Under the pieces are notes generated by a model. That model had not been told where the DNA came from, searched no databases, and saw only the letters and a program-made list of their open reading frames with translations. A stretch of 64,000 bases of DNA from Rheinheimera sp. MM224 (GTDB taxonomy: Bacteria; Pseudomonadota; Gammaproteobacteria; Enterobacterales; Alteromonadaceae): assembly GCF_947090785.1 (NCBI RefSeq), contig NZ_OX352320.1, forward strand, positions 620,001 to 684,000, given 5' to 3'. A program made the translations under genes and the position numbers. Shown in pieces: positions 46,598 to 56,576 of this stretch (position 1 is the stretch's first letter; each line of letters begins with the position of its first letter).

Positions 46598-46629
46598 GAG
46601 AAACATAATTAGAAATAAGGAAAGCGAAA

Positions 46630-46887
46630 ATGGCAAAGGGCCAATCGTTACAAGACCCGTTTTTAAATACTTTAAGACGCGAGCGTATCCCAGTCTCTAT
46701 TTATCTGGTGAACGGTATTAAATTGCAGGGACAAATCGAGTCTTTCGATCAATTTGTGATCCTTCTGAAAAACACAGTCAGTCAAATGGTGTATAAGCAT
46801 GCCATTTCTACTGTAGTCCCAGCTCGTGCTGTCAATACTATGGCTAGCCATGGTACTGGTACAGGCGAAATGGACGAGATGGAATAA
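46630..46887 (+). CDS. hfq: RNA chaperone Hfq
   Basis: Hfq is a hexameric Sm-like protein that pairs small RNAs with mRNAs. The Sm1 region [41 protein letters not shown] and Sm2 [13 protein letters not shown] are fully conserved. The C-terminal tail is short and acidic. The length is 85 residues (102 in E. coli). AAGGAAAGCG precedes the ATG. The spacing to hflX is small (16 bases). Confidence 0.98.
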   Translation: MAKGQSLQDPFLNTLRRERIPVSIYLVNGIKLQGQIESFDQFVILLKNTVSQMVYKHAISTVVPARAVNTMASHGTGTGEMDEME

Positions 46888-46903
46888 TCGGGAATTCTTA
46901 AGC

Positions 46904-48190
46904 TTGTTTGACAGCGAAATGGTGGCCGAGCAAGCAATCCTTGTGCATATCTATCTTTCACAAGACAGTGCCAGTGAAGATTTGCAGGAACTGGAGATGC
47001 TTGTGTCGTCGGCTGGAGTTGAATCACGTGCTGTGATGACTGCCAACCGTAGTACGATCGATGCTAAGTTTTTTCTTGGCAGTGGCAAAGCGGCAGAACT
47101 AGCGCAAGCTGTCGCTGAGCTTCAAGTCGATCTGATTATTTTTAATCACTCTTTAACCCCGGCTCAAACCCGTAACCTGGAACTGCTTTGTCAGTGCCGG
47201 GTTATTGATCGTACCACTCTGATCTTGGATATTTTTGCCCAGCGCGCCCGCAGCTACGAAGGTAAGTTGCAGGTCGAGCTGGCACAGCTGAAGCATTTGT
47301 CGTCACGTTTAGTGCGTGGCTGGGACAATGCTGAGCGGCAAAAAGGCGGCATTGGTATGAGAGGTCCGGGTGAAACCCGTCTCGAAACCGACAGGCGTTT
47401 ACTGCGGGATAAAATCACGGCTTTGTTAGTGAAGCTGGATAAAGTCAGTAAGCAACGTGAACAGGGTCGCAAAGCCCGGCAACGTGCTGAAATTCCTGTG
47501 GTGTCCTTAGTGGGTTACACCAACGCCGGTAAATCTACCTTATTTAATCGCCTGACCAGTGCGGATGTGTATGCAGCCGATCAGCTGTTTGCTACTTTGG
47601 ACCCAACGCTACGGCAAGTGAAACTGCCTGAGTTTGGTTCTATTATTTTTGCTGATACCGTTGGTTTTATCCGGCATTTACCTCATGACTTAGTTGCAGC
47701 CTTTAAATCCACTTTGCAGGAAAGCCGTGATGCTGACTTGCAACTGCACGTGATTGATGTGGCTGATCAACGAATGGCGGACAATATCAAACAGGTGCAA
47801 TTGGTGTTGCATGAAATTGACGCCGATCAGGTGCCTCAGTTACTGGTGTTTAATAAAATTGACCAGACTGAGCAAGAAGCCCGTATAGAATACAATGAAC
47901 AGGCAGAACCCATAGCTGTATATATTTCAGCGAAGCAGGGTCTTGGAATTGAGTTACTGCTGCAAGTGATCCGTGAACGACTGGCGGATGACTATATGCA
48001 ACTGGATTTAAAACTGCCTGCAGATGCCGCTATGTGGCGGGCTCGTTTACACGAACTCTCTGCGGTTCAGACAGAATCTTTTACTGATCTGGGGGAAACC
48101 CAGCTGAGAATCGCCTTATCAAAAGCTGAATGGGCGCGTTTACTGAAACAAAGTGATGGACTGTTACAAAACTATATTGTCAGCACTTAG
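46904..48190 (+). CDS. hflX: Ribosome-rescue GTPase HflX
   Basis: HflX is a GTPase that splits stalled 70S ribosomes, notably after heat shock. The N-terminal HflX domain contains QAILVHIYLSQDSASEDLQELEMLVSSAG and GPGETRLETDRRLLRD. The G-domain has GYTNAGKSTLFN, DTVGFIRHLPHDLV and NKIDQ. The frame is open from 46826, overlapping hfq, but a TTG at 46904 has GGGA about 10 bases upstream. It aligns with the E. coli start (MFDRYDAGEQ against LFDSEMVAEQ) and yields 429 residues (426 in E. coli). An ATG at 46919 is a weaker alternative. Confidence 0.94.
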   Translation: MFDSEMVAEQAILVHIYLSQDSASEDLQELEMLVSSAGVESRAVMTANRSTIDAKFFLGSGKAAELAQAVAELQVDLIIFNHSLTPAQTRNLELLCQCRVIDRTTLILDIFAQRARSYEGKLQVELAQLKHLSSRLVRGWDNAERQKGGIGMRGPGETRLETDRRLLRDKITALLVKLDKVSKQREQGRKARQRAEIPVVSLVGYTNAGKSTLFNRLTSADVYAADQLFATLDPTLRQVKLPEFGSIIFADTVGFIRHLPHDLVAAFKSTLQESRDADLQLHVIDVADQRMADNIKQVQLVLHEIDADQVPQLLVFNKIDQTEQEARIEYNEQAEPIAVYISAKQGLGIELLLQVIRERLADDYMQLDLKLPADAAMWRARLHELSAVQTESFTDLGETQLRIALSKAEWARLLKQSDGLLQNYIVST

Positions 48191-48261
48191 TTTTTTATCG
48201 TCAGTACTCAGCTTTTTTTGGTACATTAGTTTCAATATCACAACTAGAGATGGAGTGAAGC

Positions 48262-49419
48262 ATGGCTTGGAACGAGCCGGGCAATAATGGCAAAGACAAC
48301 GACCCTTGGAAACAAGGTGGTCGTAATCAGGGCCCGCCCGATTTAGATGAAGTCTTCCGCAACTTAAGCAAAAAGTTCGGTGGTATCTTTGGTGGCAATA
48401 AAAACACCAGCAGCAACAGCAATAACAGTGGTGGCTCAGCCGCCTTGGTATTGATTGGGTTGGTTGCGTTACTGGTCTGGGGCTTTAGTGGCATTTATAC
48501 CATTAAAGAATCAGAACGGGGTTTGGTTTTACGTTTTGGTCAATACCACACAGAAGTGATGCCAGGTTTTCACTGGAAACCAACCTTTATTGATACAGTC
48601 ACACCTGTTGATGTGACCAGCGTACGTTCATTACGTACTGATGGTTTTATGCTGACTCAGGATCAAAATCTGGTTCGTGTGACTTTCGAGATCCAGTATC
48701 GTGTGTTTGATGCCCGCGCTTACAAGTTCTCTGTGGTTGATGCCGACAGCAGCTTACGTGAAGCAACAGACGCAGCCTTACGTTATGTAGTAGGTCACTC
48801 AGTAATGGATGACGTACTGACTAAAGGTCGTGAAGTGATCCGTCAGAACACCAGAACTGAACTGGAGCAAATTATCTCCTTATACACTATGGGTCTGGAA
48901 CTGGTTGATGTGAACTTCCGTGACGCTCGTCCACCAGAAGAAGTGAAAGAAGCTTTTGATGATGCGATTTCCGCGCAGGAAGATGAACAACGTTATATTC
49001 GTGAAGCTGAAGCTTACGCCCGTGAAATTGAGCCACGTGCCCGTGGTCAGGTCAACCGGATGATGCAGGAAGCTGAAGCCTACAAGCAACAAACGCTGTT
49101 AAAAGCTCAGGGTGAAGTGGCTCGTTTCGAGAAACTGTTACCTGAATATCTGGCGGCGCCACAAGTGACCCGTGACCGTATGTATTTAGAGACTATGGAA
49201 CAGGTTTACGGCAACAGCTCTAAAGTACTGGTGGATGTGAAAAATGGTAATAACATTATGTATTTACCTTTGGACAAAATGATTAACAACGGCGGCGAAA
49301 ACAAAGCCCCTGCTGTGAATCCTTTAGTTCCTGGCAGAACCAACAGCACAGATGGCAGAACTCCGGATCTGCGTCCTGAAACAAGCCGTGCTGACAGCAC
49401 CAGAACTGGCAGAGGTTAA
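48262..49419 (+). CDS. hflK: FtsH protease regulator HflK
   Basis: HflK forms with HflC a large inner-membrane SPFH assembly around the AAA protease FtsH. A Gly/Asn-rich cytosolic N-terminus (1-55) is followed by one membrane segment (about 63-82). The SPFH/prohibitin domain (about 85-290) includes SERGLVLRFGQYH, and a helical region with EAEAYARE and EAEAYKQQTLLKAQGE follows. The C-terminal tail is Ser/Thr/Arg-rich. The length is 385 residues. It is adjacent to hflC with no gap beyond the start codon. Confidence 0.96.
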   Translation: MAWNEPGNNGKDNDPWKQGGRNQGPPDLDEVFRNLSKKFGGIFGGNKNTSSNSNNSGGSAALVLIGLVALLVWGFSGIYTIKESERGLVLRFGQYHTEVMPGFHWKPTFIDTVTPVDVTSVRSLRTDGFMLTQDQNLVRVTFEIQYRVFDARAYKFSVVDADSSLREATDAALRYVVGHSVMDDVLTKGREVIRQNTRTELEQIISLYTMGLELVDVNFRDARPPEEVKEAFDDAISAQEDEQRYIREAEAYAREIEPRARGQVNRMMQEAEAYKQQTLLKAQGEVARFEKLLPEYLAAPQVTRDRMYLETMEQVYGNSSKVLVDVKNGNNIMYLPLDKMINNGGENKAPAVNPLVPGRTNSTDGRTPDLRPETSRADSTRTGRG

Positions 49420-49422
49420 GTG

Positions 49423-50307
49423 ATGAAAAATTTAGTATTAGCCTTAATTGCTATCCTGGGTATTGTTGTTGTGTCTTCAGTCTTTGTTGTTCCTGAAGGC
49501 GAACGCGGTATTGTGATCCGTTTTGGTAAAATCCAGCGTGATGATGCGGAAGCAGTCAGAGTGTTTGAACCAGGTCTGCATTTTAAAGTGCCGCTGATTG
49601 AAAACGTTCGCAAGCTCGACGCTCGTATCCAAACCTTGGCCGATCCGTCGTCTGACCGTTTTGTTACAGCTGAGAAAAAAGACTTATTGGTCGACAGCTA
49701 TGTAAAATGGCGCATTGCCGACTTTGGTAAGTATTTCTTATCCACAGGCGGTAACCTGTCTCAGGCTGAAGTGCTGTTAAAGCAGTACATCAACAACGGT
49801 TTACGTACTGAGTTTGGTAGCCGTACCATTCAGGAGATTGTCTCTGGTGAGCGTACTCAACTGATGCAACGTGCAATGGAACAAGCTGCTGCTGGTTCAA
49901 AAGAGTTAGGTATTGAGATCCTTGACGTTCGTGTGAAGAAAATCAATTTACCTGACGAAATCAGCAACTCGATTTTCCAGCGTATGCGTGCTGAACGTAC
50001 TGCAGTGGCTAAAGAACACCGTAGCCGTGGTATGGAACAGTCTGAAATTATCAAAGCTGATGTCGACGCTCGCGTGACTATTATGGTCGCTGACGCTGAG
50101 CGTAACTCACGTACTGTGCGCGGTGAAGGTGATGCTTCTGCTGCCAAAGTTTATGCAGACGTGTACAGCAAAAATGGTGAGTTCTACAATTTCGTTCGTA
50201 GTTTAGAAGCTTATAAAAACAGCTTCCAGAACAAAAACGACGTGATGGTGATCCAGCCAGACAACGATTTCTTCAAGTACATGAAGTCGGACAAAGTGCA
50301 AAACTAA
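49423..50307 (+). CDS. hflC: FtsH protease regulator HflC
   Basis: HflC is the partner of HflK. It has an N-terminal membrane segment (about 3-22), the SPFH domain beginning VVPEGERGIVIRFGKIQRD, then MRAERTAVAKEHRSRGMEQSEII and a helical C-terminus. The length is 294 residues (334 in E. coli). A GTG at 49420 directly follows the hflK stop, but the ATG at 49423 gives the family N-terminus and is preferred. A strong terminator closes the operon. Confidence 0.96.
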   Translation: MKNLVLALIAILGIVVVSSVFVVPEGERGIVIRFGKIQRDDAEAVRVFEPGLHFKVPLIENVRKLDARIQTLADPSSDRFVTAEKKDLLVDSYVKWRIADFGKYFLSTGGNLSQAEVLLKQYINNGLRTEFGSRTIQEIVSGERTQLMQRAMEQAAAGSKELGIEILDVRVKKINLPDEISNSIFQRMRAERTAVAKEHRSRGMEQSEIIKADVDARVTIMVADAERNSRTVRGEGDASAAKVYADVYSKNGEFYNFVRSLEAYKNSFQNKNDVMVIQPDNDFFKYMKSDKVQN

Positions 50308-50331
50308 GCTGACAACAGCTGGTTTTCACTA

Positions 50332-50366
50332 AATAGAAAAGGCCCCGCGGGGCCTTTTCTATTTGA
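50332..50366. terminator. Bidirectional terminator after hflC
   Basis: AAATAGAAAAGGCCCC and GGGGCCTTTTCTATTT form a perfect long palindromic stem with a minimal loop, 25 bases after the hflC stop. Confidence 0.9.
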
Positions 50367-50411
50367 ACTGCTTTCGGTTACTCTGCCTGTGTCTTTCGTA
50401 AGGATCTTCCT

Positions 50412-51575
50412 ATGTATCAGCAGTTTTATCAGCACTTCTTAAAAGCCAACCCAGGTAAACAACATTTTGCCTGCCACTCCCACCACTATTGGCCTGATGT
50501 AACTCGTGACGCCACTTTGGCCTACTGGGATGACAGCGCTCTATTAGTGGACGACAAATGGGAGCTGGTATTTGGTGAAAAAGTGCCTGCGGTACAACAA
50601 CATATAGCCCGTATTTTAAAGTTGCCTGATGCAGAGCAAATTGTGTTTGCACCTAATACGCACGAATTTGTCATGCGTTTATTAAGCTGCTTTGACTGGT
50701 CCAGACCTTTGACTGTGGTGACTACAGACAGCGAATTCCATAGCTTTCATCGTCAAATCAACCGTCTTTGTGAGTTAACCACAGTTAATGTTATTCGGGT
50801 GCCAACTGAACCTTTTGCCAGCTTTCCACAGCGACTAGAAGCCGCAGTTGCGGCTCAGCCTGTTGATCTGGTGTTTTTCAGTCAGGTGTTTTTTAATTCT
50901 GGTGTCGGTATTAAAGACTTAGCTGCGCTAGTGCAGGCGCTGGATAAAGTCACGGATGCCATGATCGTGGTCGATGGTTATCATGGTTTTATGGCGGTGC
51001 CTACTGATTTATCTGCGATAGCACAGCGTGTGTTTTATCTGGCGGGCAGTTATAAATATGCGCAGGGTGGGGAAGGTTGTTGTTTCCTGGCTGTACCACA
51101 AGGTAGTGAGCACAGACCTATCTATACCGGCTGGTTTGCTGAATTTGGTGAACTGGCAAAGGCTAAACAAGGACAAGTGCAATACGCCAACAACGGCTAT
51201 CGTTTTGCCGGTGCTACTATGGATTGTTCGGGTTTGTACCGGGTGTTGGCTGTATTTGAGCTGTATCAACAGCAAGGCCTTAGCGTCGAAAAAGTGCAGG
51301 CTTATATCCAAAACCTACAGCACGCATTCCTCGCCATATTAGATGAAATACAGCATCCGCTGCTAAATCGCACTCATCTGCTGGATAAACAAAATCAGCA
51401 ACAAGGCCAGTTTTTAACTTTTCGTTTTGCCGCCGACGAGGTGGCTCGTATCGCTGCTGCGTTAAAACAGCAGGGCATTGTGACGGATTATCGTGGCGAC
51501 AGGCTACGCTTTGGTTTTGCCTTGTACCACAATGCTGCAGATTACGACCTGAGTTGTCTGAAGGATATTCGCTAA
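50412..51575 (+). CDS. Class V PLP-dependent aminotransferase-fold enzyme (kynureninase-like)
   Basis: This is a 387-residue enzyme with the fold-type I class V layout. Recognisable parts are FACHSHHYWPDVTRDA at the N-terminus, TTDSEFHSFHRQINRL, the PLP-aspartate strand AMIVVDGYHGFMAVP, and the Schiff-base lysine in FYLAGSYKYAQGGEGCCFL. This resembles kynureninase/cysteine desulfurase relatives, but the substrate cannot be assigned and no tryptophan-catabolism gene is nearby. It sits between hflC and yjeT, an unusual location, and its stop directly abuts the DUF2065 gene, so the two are likely cotranscribed. Confidence 0.82.
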   Translation: MYQQFYQHFLKANPGKQHFACHSHHYWPDVTRDATLAYWDDSALLVDDKWELVFGEKVPAVQQHIARILKLPDAEQIVFAPNTHEFVMRLLSCFDWSRPLTVVTTDSEFHSFHRQINRLCELTTVNVIRVPTEPFASFPQRLEAAVAAQPVDLVFFSQVFFNSGVGIKDLAALVQALDKVTDAMIVVDGYHGFMAVPTDLSAIAQRVFYLAGSYKYAQGGEGCCFLAVPQGSEHRPIYTGWFAEFGELAKAKQGQVQYANNGYRFAGATMDCSGLYRVLAVFELYQQQGLSVEKVQAYIQNLQHAFLAILDEIQHPLLNRTHLLDKQNQQQGQFLTFRFAADEVARIAAALKQQGIVTDYRGDRLRFGFALYHNAADYDLSCLKDIR

Positions 51576-51764
51576 ATGGCAGATTACTGGCGGGCGGCTT
51601 TAGGGCTGGTTCTGATCATTGAAGGCCTGGGCCCGATGTTATTTCCAAATAAATGGCGCTCTTATCTGCAAAAAATAGCGGAGCAGCCCACAGCTCAAAT
51701 GCAACAGCTCGGAGGAATACTGGTCACGGCAGGCATTTTGCTGCTGTTTTTCTTTGCTTCATAG
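51576..51764 (+). CDS. yjeT: DUF2065 small inner-membrane protein (YjeT-like)
   Basis: This is a 62-residue protein with two membrane segments (about 5-22 and 42-60) separated by a short amphipathic loop, LFPNKWRSYLQKIAEQPTAQMQQLG. It matches the DUF2065 family. The E. coli counterpart also lies between hflC and purA. The function is not established. Its ATG directly follows the stop of the aminotransferase gene. Confidence 0.9.
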   Translation: MADYWRAALGLVLIIEGLGPMLFPNKWRSYLQKIAEQPTAQMQQLGGILVTAGILLLFFFAS

Positions 51765-51795
51765 CCATTTTTGTCCCTCTTAGTTGTTGAAAAAG

Positions 51796-51826
51796 AACCA
51801 GAAAGAAAATATCTGGTTTTTTTTCT
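51796..51826 (+). terminator. Terminator after yjeT
   Basis: AACCAGA pairs with TCTGGTT around a 9-base loop, followed by a run of T. Confidence 0.75.
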
Positions 51827-51834
51827 TAATCGCG

Positions 51835-53195
<1,361 letters not shown>

Positions 53196-53208
53196 TCTTC
53201 GGTAAAAA

Positions 53209-53241
53209 GAAAAAACGCTGCCTTGTGCAGCGTTTTTGCTT
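53209..53241 (+). terminator. Terminator after purA
   Basis: AAAAAACGCTGC and GCAGCGTTTTTG with a 5-base loop, just downstream of the purA stop. Confidence 0.9.
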
Positions 53242-53309
53242 TTAGAGCAGACTATTTTGCTCTGCGAACTAAACAGGATATGCTGGTGTCAGAACACTGT
53301 CTTTTGCGA

Positions 53310-53325
53310 TGGCCTGATTTTTGTA
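53310..53325 (+). promoter_or_regulatory. Weak sigma-54-like promoter before motX
   Basis: TGGCCTG-N4-TTGTA has the -24/-12 layout with GG and GT 10 bases apart; the -12 dinucleotide is GT instead of GC. Sigma-54 is common at flagellar genes in polar-flagellated bacteria. The candidate is tentative. Confidence 0.35.
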
Positions 53326-53377
53326 TGTTTTTTATCTATAAGTGTATAAATATCAGTGGCTATGGCCCGGGGTAACT

Positions 53378-53995
53378 ATGAAGTTTTGTTTTTTAGTCTT
53401 AAGTTCAGTTCTTGTGCTGCTTAGCTTGCCTGTCAAAGCGCAGGAAGTGGCAGTAGTACAGCTTTATACTCAGGATGAACTGCTGGATTTAATTAAACAA
53501 AATGTGCATTTGCAGCGGGTGCAAAAAGACGAATGCCAGTTGGTCAGTGATATCCAGGCCAGAGCCGATGTCATGAAAGTGCCGGCTTATCAGTTTTTGT
53601 ATGGCGATATGCTGGCCTTTGGTGTTTGTGTGAAAAAAGATGTCGAACGGGGCTGGGATTTAATGCAGCAAGCTGCGTCTCAGGGCTTACCTGAAGCGCT
53701 GGAGCAAGTCGGGCGTTATTATCACACGGGCCGTTTTGTTCAGCAGGACAACAGCAAAGCTGTGGTATATCTGCGTGAAGCTGCAGGTTTAGGCAATTTA
53801 AAGGCGCAGATGCGTTTTGCCCAAATGCTGATTAAAGGCGACGCCAGTCCTTTGGATATGGAAGATTGTTACCGTTGGCTGCATCACTCTGTGATCGCCG
53901 ACACAAAAACGCACCAAGAGGTGCAACAGCTGTTAGCTCAGTTGGCAAATAAAATGCCGGGTGCTGCGCTAACGAGGGCCAAAAGGCCATTGTAG
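53378..53995 (+). CDS. motX: Sodium-driven flagellar motor protein MotX
   Basis: MotX is a periplasmic T-ring component that stabilises the PomA/PomB stator in sodium-driven polar flagella. The 205-residue protein starts with a signal peptide (MKFCFLVLSSVLVLLSLPVKA), followed by LYTQDELLDLIKQNVHLQRVQKDECQLVSDIQARA and tandem Sel1-like repeats (ALEQVGRYYHTGRFVQQDNSKAVVYLREAAGLGNLKAQ). It ends AKRPL, as in Vibrio MotX. The frame is open to 53342; the ATG at 53378 is chosen for the signal peptide and the GGGGT RBS. In Vibrio motX also lies beside purA and rnr. Confidence 0.9.
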   Translation: MKFCFLVLSSVLVLLSLPVKAQEVAVVQLYTQDELLDLIKQNVHLQRVQKDECQLVSDIQARADVMKVPAYQFLYGDMLAFGVCVKKDVERGWDLMQQAASQGLPEALEQVGRYYHTGRFVQQDNSKAVVYLREAAGLGNLKAQMRFAQMLIKGDASPLDMEDCYRWLHHSVIADTKTHQEVQQLLAQLANKMPGAALTRAKRPL

Positions 53996-54052
53996 TGAAA
54001 AATTCACCTGCGACTGCTACACTGCAGGCTGAATTAGTGAAAAAGAGAAAAC

Positions 54053-56485
54053 ATGACGGTCAAAGATCCGCATCTTGCGCGTGAGCAAGAAAAATATGAA
54101 AACCCTATCCCTAGTCGGGAATTTATCCTCGAACACTTAAAACAGCGGCAACAACCTGCCTACTTTGAAGAGTTGGCTGCTGAATTAAAGCTGACAGACG
54201 ATGAAGCGATGTTTGCGCTGAAAAAACGTCTGCGCGCCATGGAACGTGACGGCCAGTTGCTGTTTAACAAAAGCAAAAGGTATGGTCTGGTCGACGACCT
54301 GGATTTAGTCAAAGGTACTGTGTTAGGTCACCGTGATGGTTTTGGCTTCTTAAAGCTGGAACAAGGTGGTCCTGACTGGTTTATTCCTAACTTTGAAATG
54401 AAACGTCTGCTGCATGGCGACGTGGTGCTGGCGTCCAAAAGCGATTTTGCCAGCCGCGACAAAGTGGAAGCCCGTATAGTCCGCATTTTAGAAGCCCGTA
54501 ATGAACCTATAGTAGGCCGTTACTTTAAAGATTTTGCTTTAGGTGTTGTGGTACCAGACGATCCGCGTCTGAGCCAGGATATTGTGATACCACCAGGTGA
54601 AGAAGGCGCAGCGCGTCATGGTCAGGTGGTGTTGGTTGAAATCAGCCAGCGTCCAAGCAAAAGAGTAAACGCAGTAGGTAAAGTGATTGAAGTGCTGGGC
54701 GAACATATGGCGCCTGGTATGGAAATCGAAATCGCTATTCGTAACCACCAGATCCCCCACGAGTTTTCTAAAGCTGTTGAACAGCAAGTGGCAGGTTATG
54801 GCACTGAAGTTCCAGTAGAAGCTAAAGCTGGCCGTGTTGATTTAACTCAATTGGGTTTAATCACCATAGATGGTGAAGATGCCCGTGACTTCGATGACGC
54901 AGTGTACTGTGAACGAAAAGCCGATGGTGGCTGGCATTTATGGGTCGCCATTGCGGACGTTAGTGCTTATGTAATGCCGGATACTCCGCTGGATAAAGAA
55001 GCGCTGGAACGTGGTAACTCGGTGTATTTCCCGGACCATGTGGTTCCTATGCTGCCTGAAGTGTTATCCAACGGTTTATGTTCACTGAACCCACATACAG
55101 ACCGGCTTTGTTTTGTTGCCGAAATGCATATCAGCAAACAAGGCAAACTGGATGGTTATCAGTTTTATGAAGCTGTGATGCACTCCAGTGCACGTCTGAC
55201 CTACAACAAGGTTCACGCCATTTTAGAAGGTGATCCGAAGTTACGTCAGCAATACGAAGCCAATTTAACCAATATCGATAACCTGTTTTCGCTGTACAAA
55301 CAAATGGCGAAAGTACGGGCCGAACGGGGTGCCATTGAATTTGAAACGGTCGAAACCCGTTTTATCTTTAACAGCCATCGTAAAATTGAACAGATAGTGC
55401 CAATTCACCGTAACGAAGCGCATAAGATCATTGAAGAATGTATGATTTTAGCCAACGTTTCAGCCGCTAAGCTGATTGAAAAACATGAAGCTTTTGCCTT
55501 GTTCCGTGTGCACGAGCGCCCGGATGCCGACCGTTTTGCCAACTTCAGACGTTTCCTTGCCGAATTAGGTATTGAAGCCAATCTGCCGGTGGAGCCAACA
55601 CCTTTGGATCTGATGCTGACTTTGCAGAAACTGCAGGACAGACCGGATAAAGAGCTGATTGAAACTACGATGCTGCGCTCAATGAAGCAGGCTGTGTATC
55701 AGGGCGATAACCTGGGGCACTTTGGTCTGGCGTTAGAAGCTTATGCGCACTTTACCTCGCCTATTCGTCGTTATCCGGATCTGGTGTTGCACCGTGCTAT
55801 TAAAGCCATTTTGCAAACTCAGGGTCAGAAAGTGACAGGGCCTAAAGGCTACACTGAAAAACAAATTCATCCTTTGGGTGAACAATGTTCGATGACGGAG
55901 CGCCGTGCTGACGATGCAACCCGCGAAGTAGCAGACTGGCTGAAATGTGAGTATATGCAGGATCACATTGGCGACAGCTTCAAAGGTGTGGTGTCTACCG
56001 TCACTAACTTTGGTTTGTTTGTGCGTATCAGTGACTTGTATATCGAAGGTTTAGTGCATGTCACCTCGTTGCAAAACGACTATTACCACTTTGATACCGA
56101 ACGTCAGGTGCTAAAAGGTGAACACAGTAATGTGCAATACCGCATGGGTGATTTGATTGAAGTCAAAGTGCTGGCGGTGAACCTGGAAGCGCGCAAAATT
56201 GATTTAGGCATAGTGGGCATGGAAAAACGCACGACGTCGAATCGCAAAGTCAGCGCCAGTAAAAAAGCGGCTATGACACCTGAGGAAGAAAAAGCCTCGA
56301 TGCGTAAAAAAGGTGCCCGTAAAGCCGGTGTTGAGCAAACAGCGCCGGGTAACGCGGGTAGAAAGCCAGCTGGCAAAAAGCCTGCTGCGAAAAAGCCGAC
56401 GGGAAGCAAACCAGCAGCAAAGAGTCCGGCAGCGAAAAGCCCTGCTGGTCCACGGCCTGGTAAAGCGCCACGTAAGCGTAAGTAG
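54053..56485 (+). CDS. rnr: Ribonuclease R
   Basis: RNase R is a processive 3'-5' exonuclease that degrades structured RNA and matures tmRNA/SmpB-related substrates. Domains in order are an N-terminal helix-turn-helix (about 1-85), cold-shock domains (about 85-240), and RNB with the catalytic aspartates in ITIDGEDARDFDDAVYCE (about 275-290). An S1 domain (about 640-725, FKGVVSTVTNFGLFVRI) and a Lys/Ala/Pro-rich basic tail (about 750-810) follow. The length of 810 residues matches E. coli (813). It is followed by rlmB as in E. coli; nsrR, normally before it, is missing and motX takes its place. Confidence 0.96.
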   Translation: MTVKDPHLAREQEKYENPIPSREFILEHLKQRQQPAYFEELAAELKLTDDEAMFALKKRLRAMERDGQLLFNKSKRYGLVDDLDLVKGTVLGHRDGFGFLKLEQGGPDWFIPNFEMKRLLHGDVVLASKSDFASRDKVEARIVRILEARNEPIVGRYFKDFALGVVVPDDPRLSQDIVIPPGEEGAARHGQVVLVEISQRPSKRVNAVGKVIEVLGEHMAPGMEIEIAIRNHQIPHEFSKAVEQQVAGYGTEVPVEAKAGRVDLTQLGLITIDGEDARDFDDAVYCERKADGGWHLWVAIADVSAYVMPDTPLDKEALERGNSVYFPDHVVPMLPEVLSNGLCSLNPHTDRLCFVAEMHISKQGKLDGYQFYEAVMHSSARLTYNKVHAILEGDPKLRQQYEANLTNIDNLFSLYKQMAKVRAERGAIEFETVETRFIFNSHRKIEQIVPIHRNEAHKIIEECMILANVSAAKLIEKHEAFALFRVHERPDADRFANFRRFLAELGIEANLPVEPTPLDLMLTLQKLQDRPDKELIETTMLRSMKQAVYQGDNLGHFGLALEAYAHFTSPIRRYPDLVLHRAIKAILQTQGQKVTGPKGYTEKQIHPLGEQCSMTERRADDATREVADWLKCEYMQDHIGDSFKGVVSTVTNFGLFVRISDLYIEGLVHVTSLQNDYYHFDTERQVLKGEHSNVQYRMGDLIEVKVLAVNLEARKIDLGIVGMEKRTTSNRKVSASKKAAMTPEEEKASMRKKGARKAGVEQTAPGNAGRKPAGKKPAAKKPTGSKPAAKSPAAKSPAGPRPGKAPRKRK

Positions 56486-56533
56486 CAAAAGCAATAGGCT
56501 GGTGTTTTTGCTACACTAGCCGCAAGTCAAACT

Positions 56534-56554
56534 GAGCCCGGTACTGCCGGGCTC
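56534..56554. other. Strong hairpin between rnr and rlmB
   Basis: GAGCCCGG, five bases and CCGGGCTC form a perfect 8-bp stem 23 bases before the rlmB start. No T-run follows, so it may be a weak terminator or an mRNA-processing or translation-modulating structure. Confidence 0.5.
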
Positions 56555-56576
56555 GGTCATTTTCAAAGAGGTTGCG

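Noticed and set aside
46826..46903. Longer hflX frame starting inside hfq
   Set aside because: The extra 26 residues have no HflX similarity and no RBS; the TTG at 46904 fits the family start.
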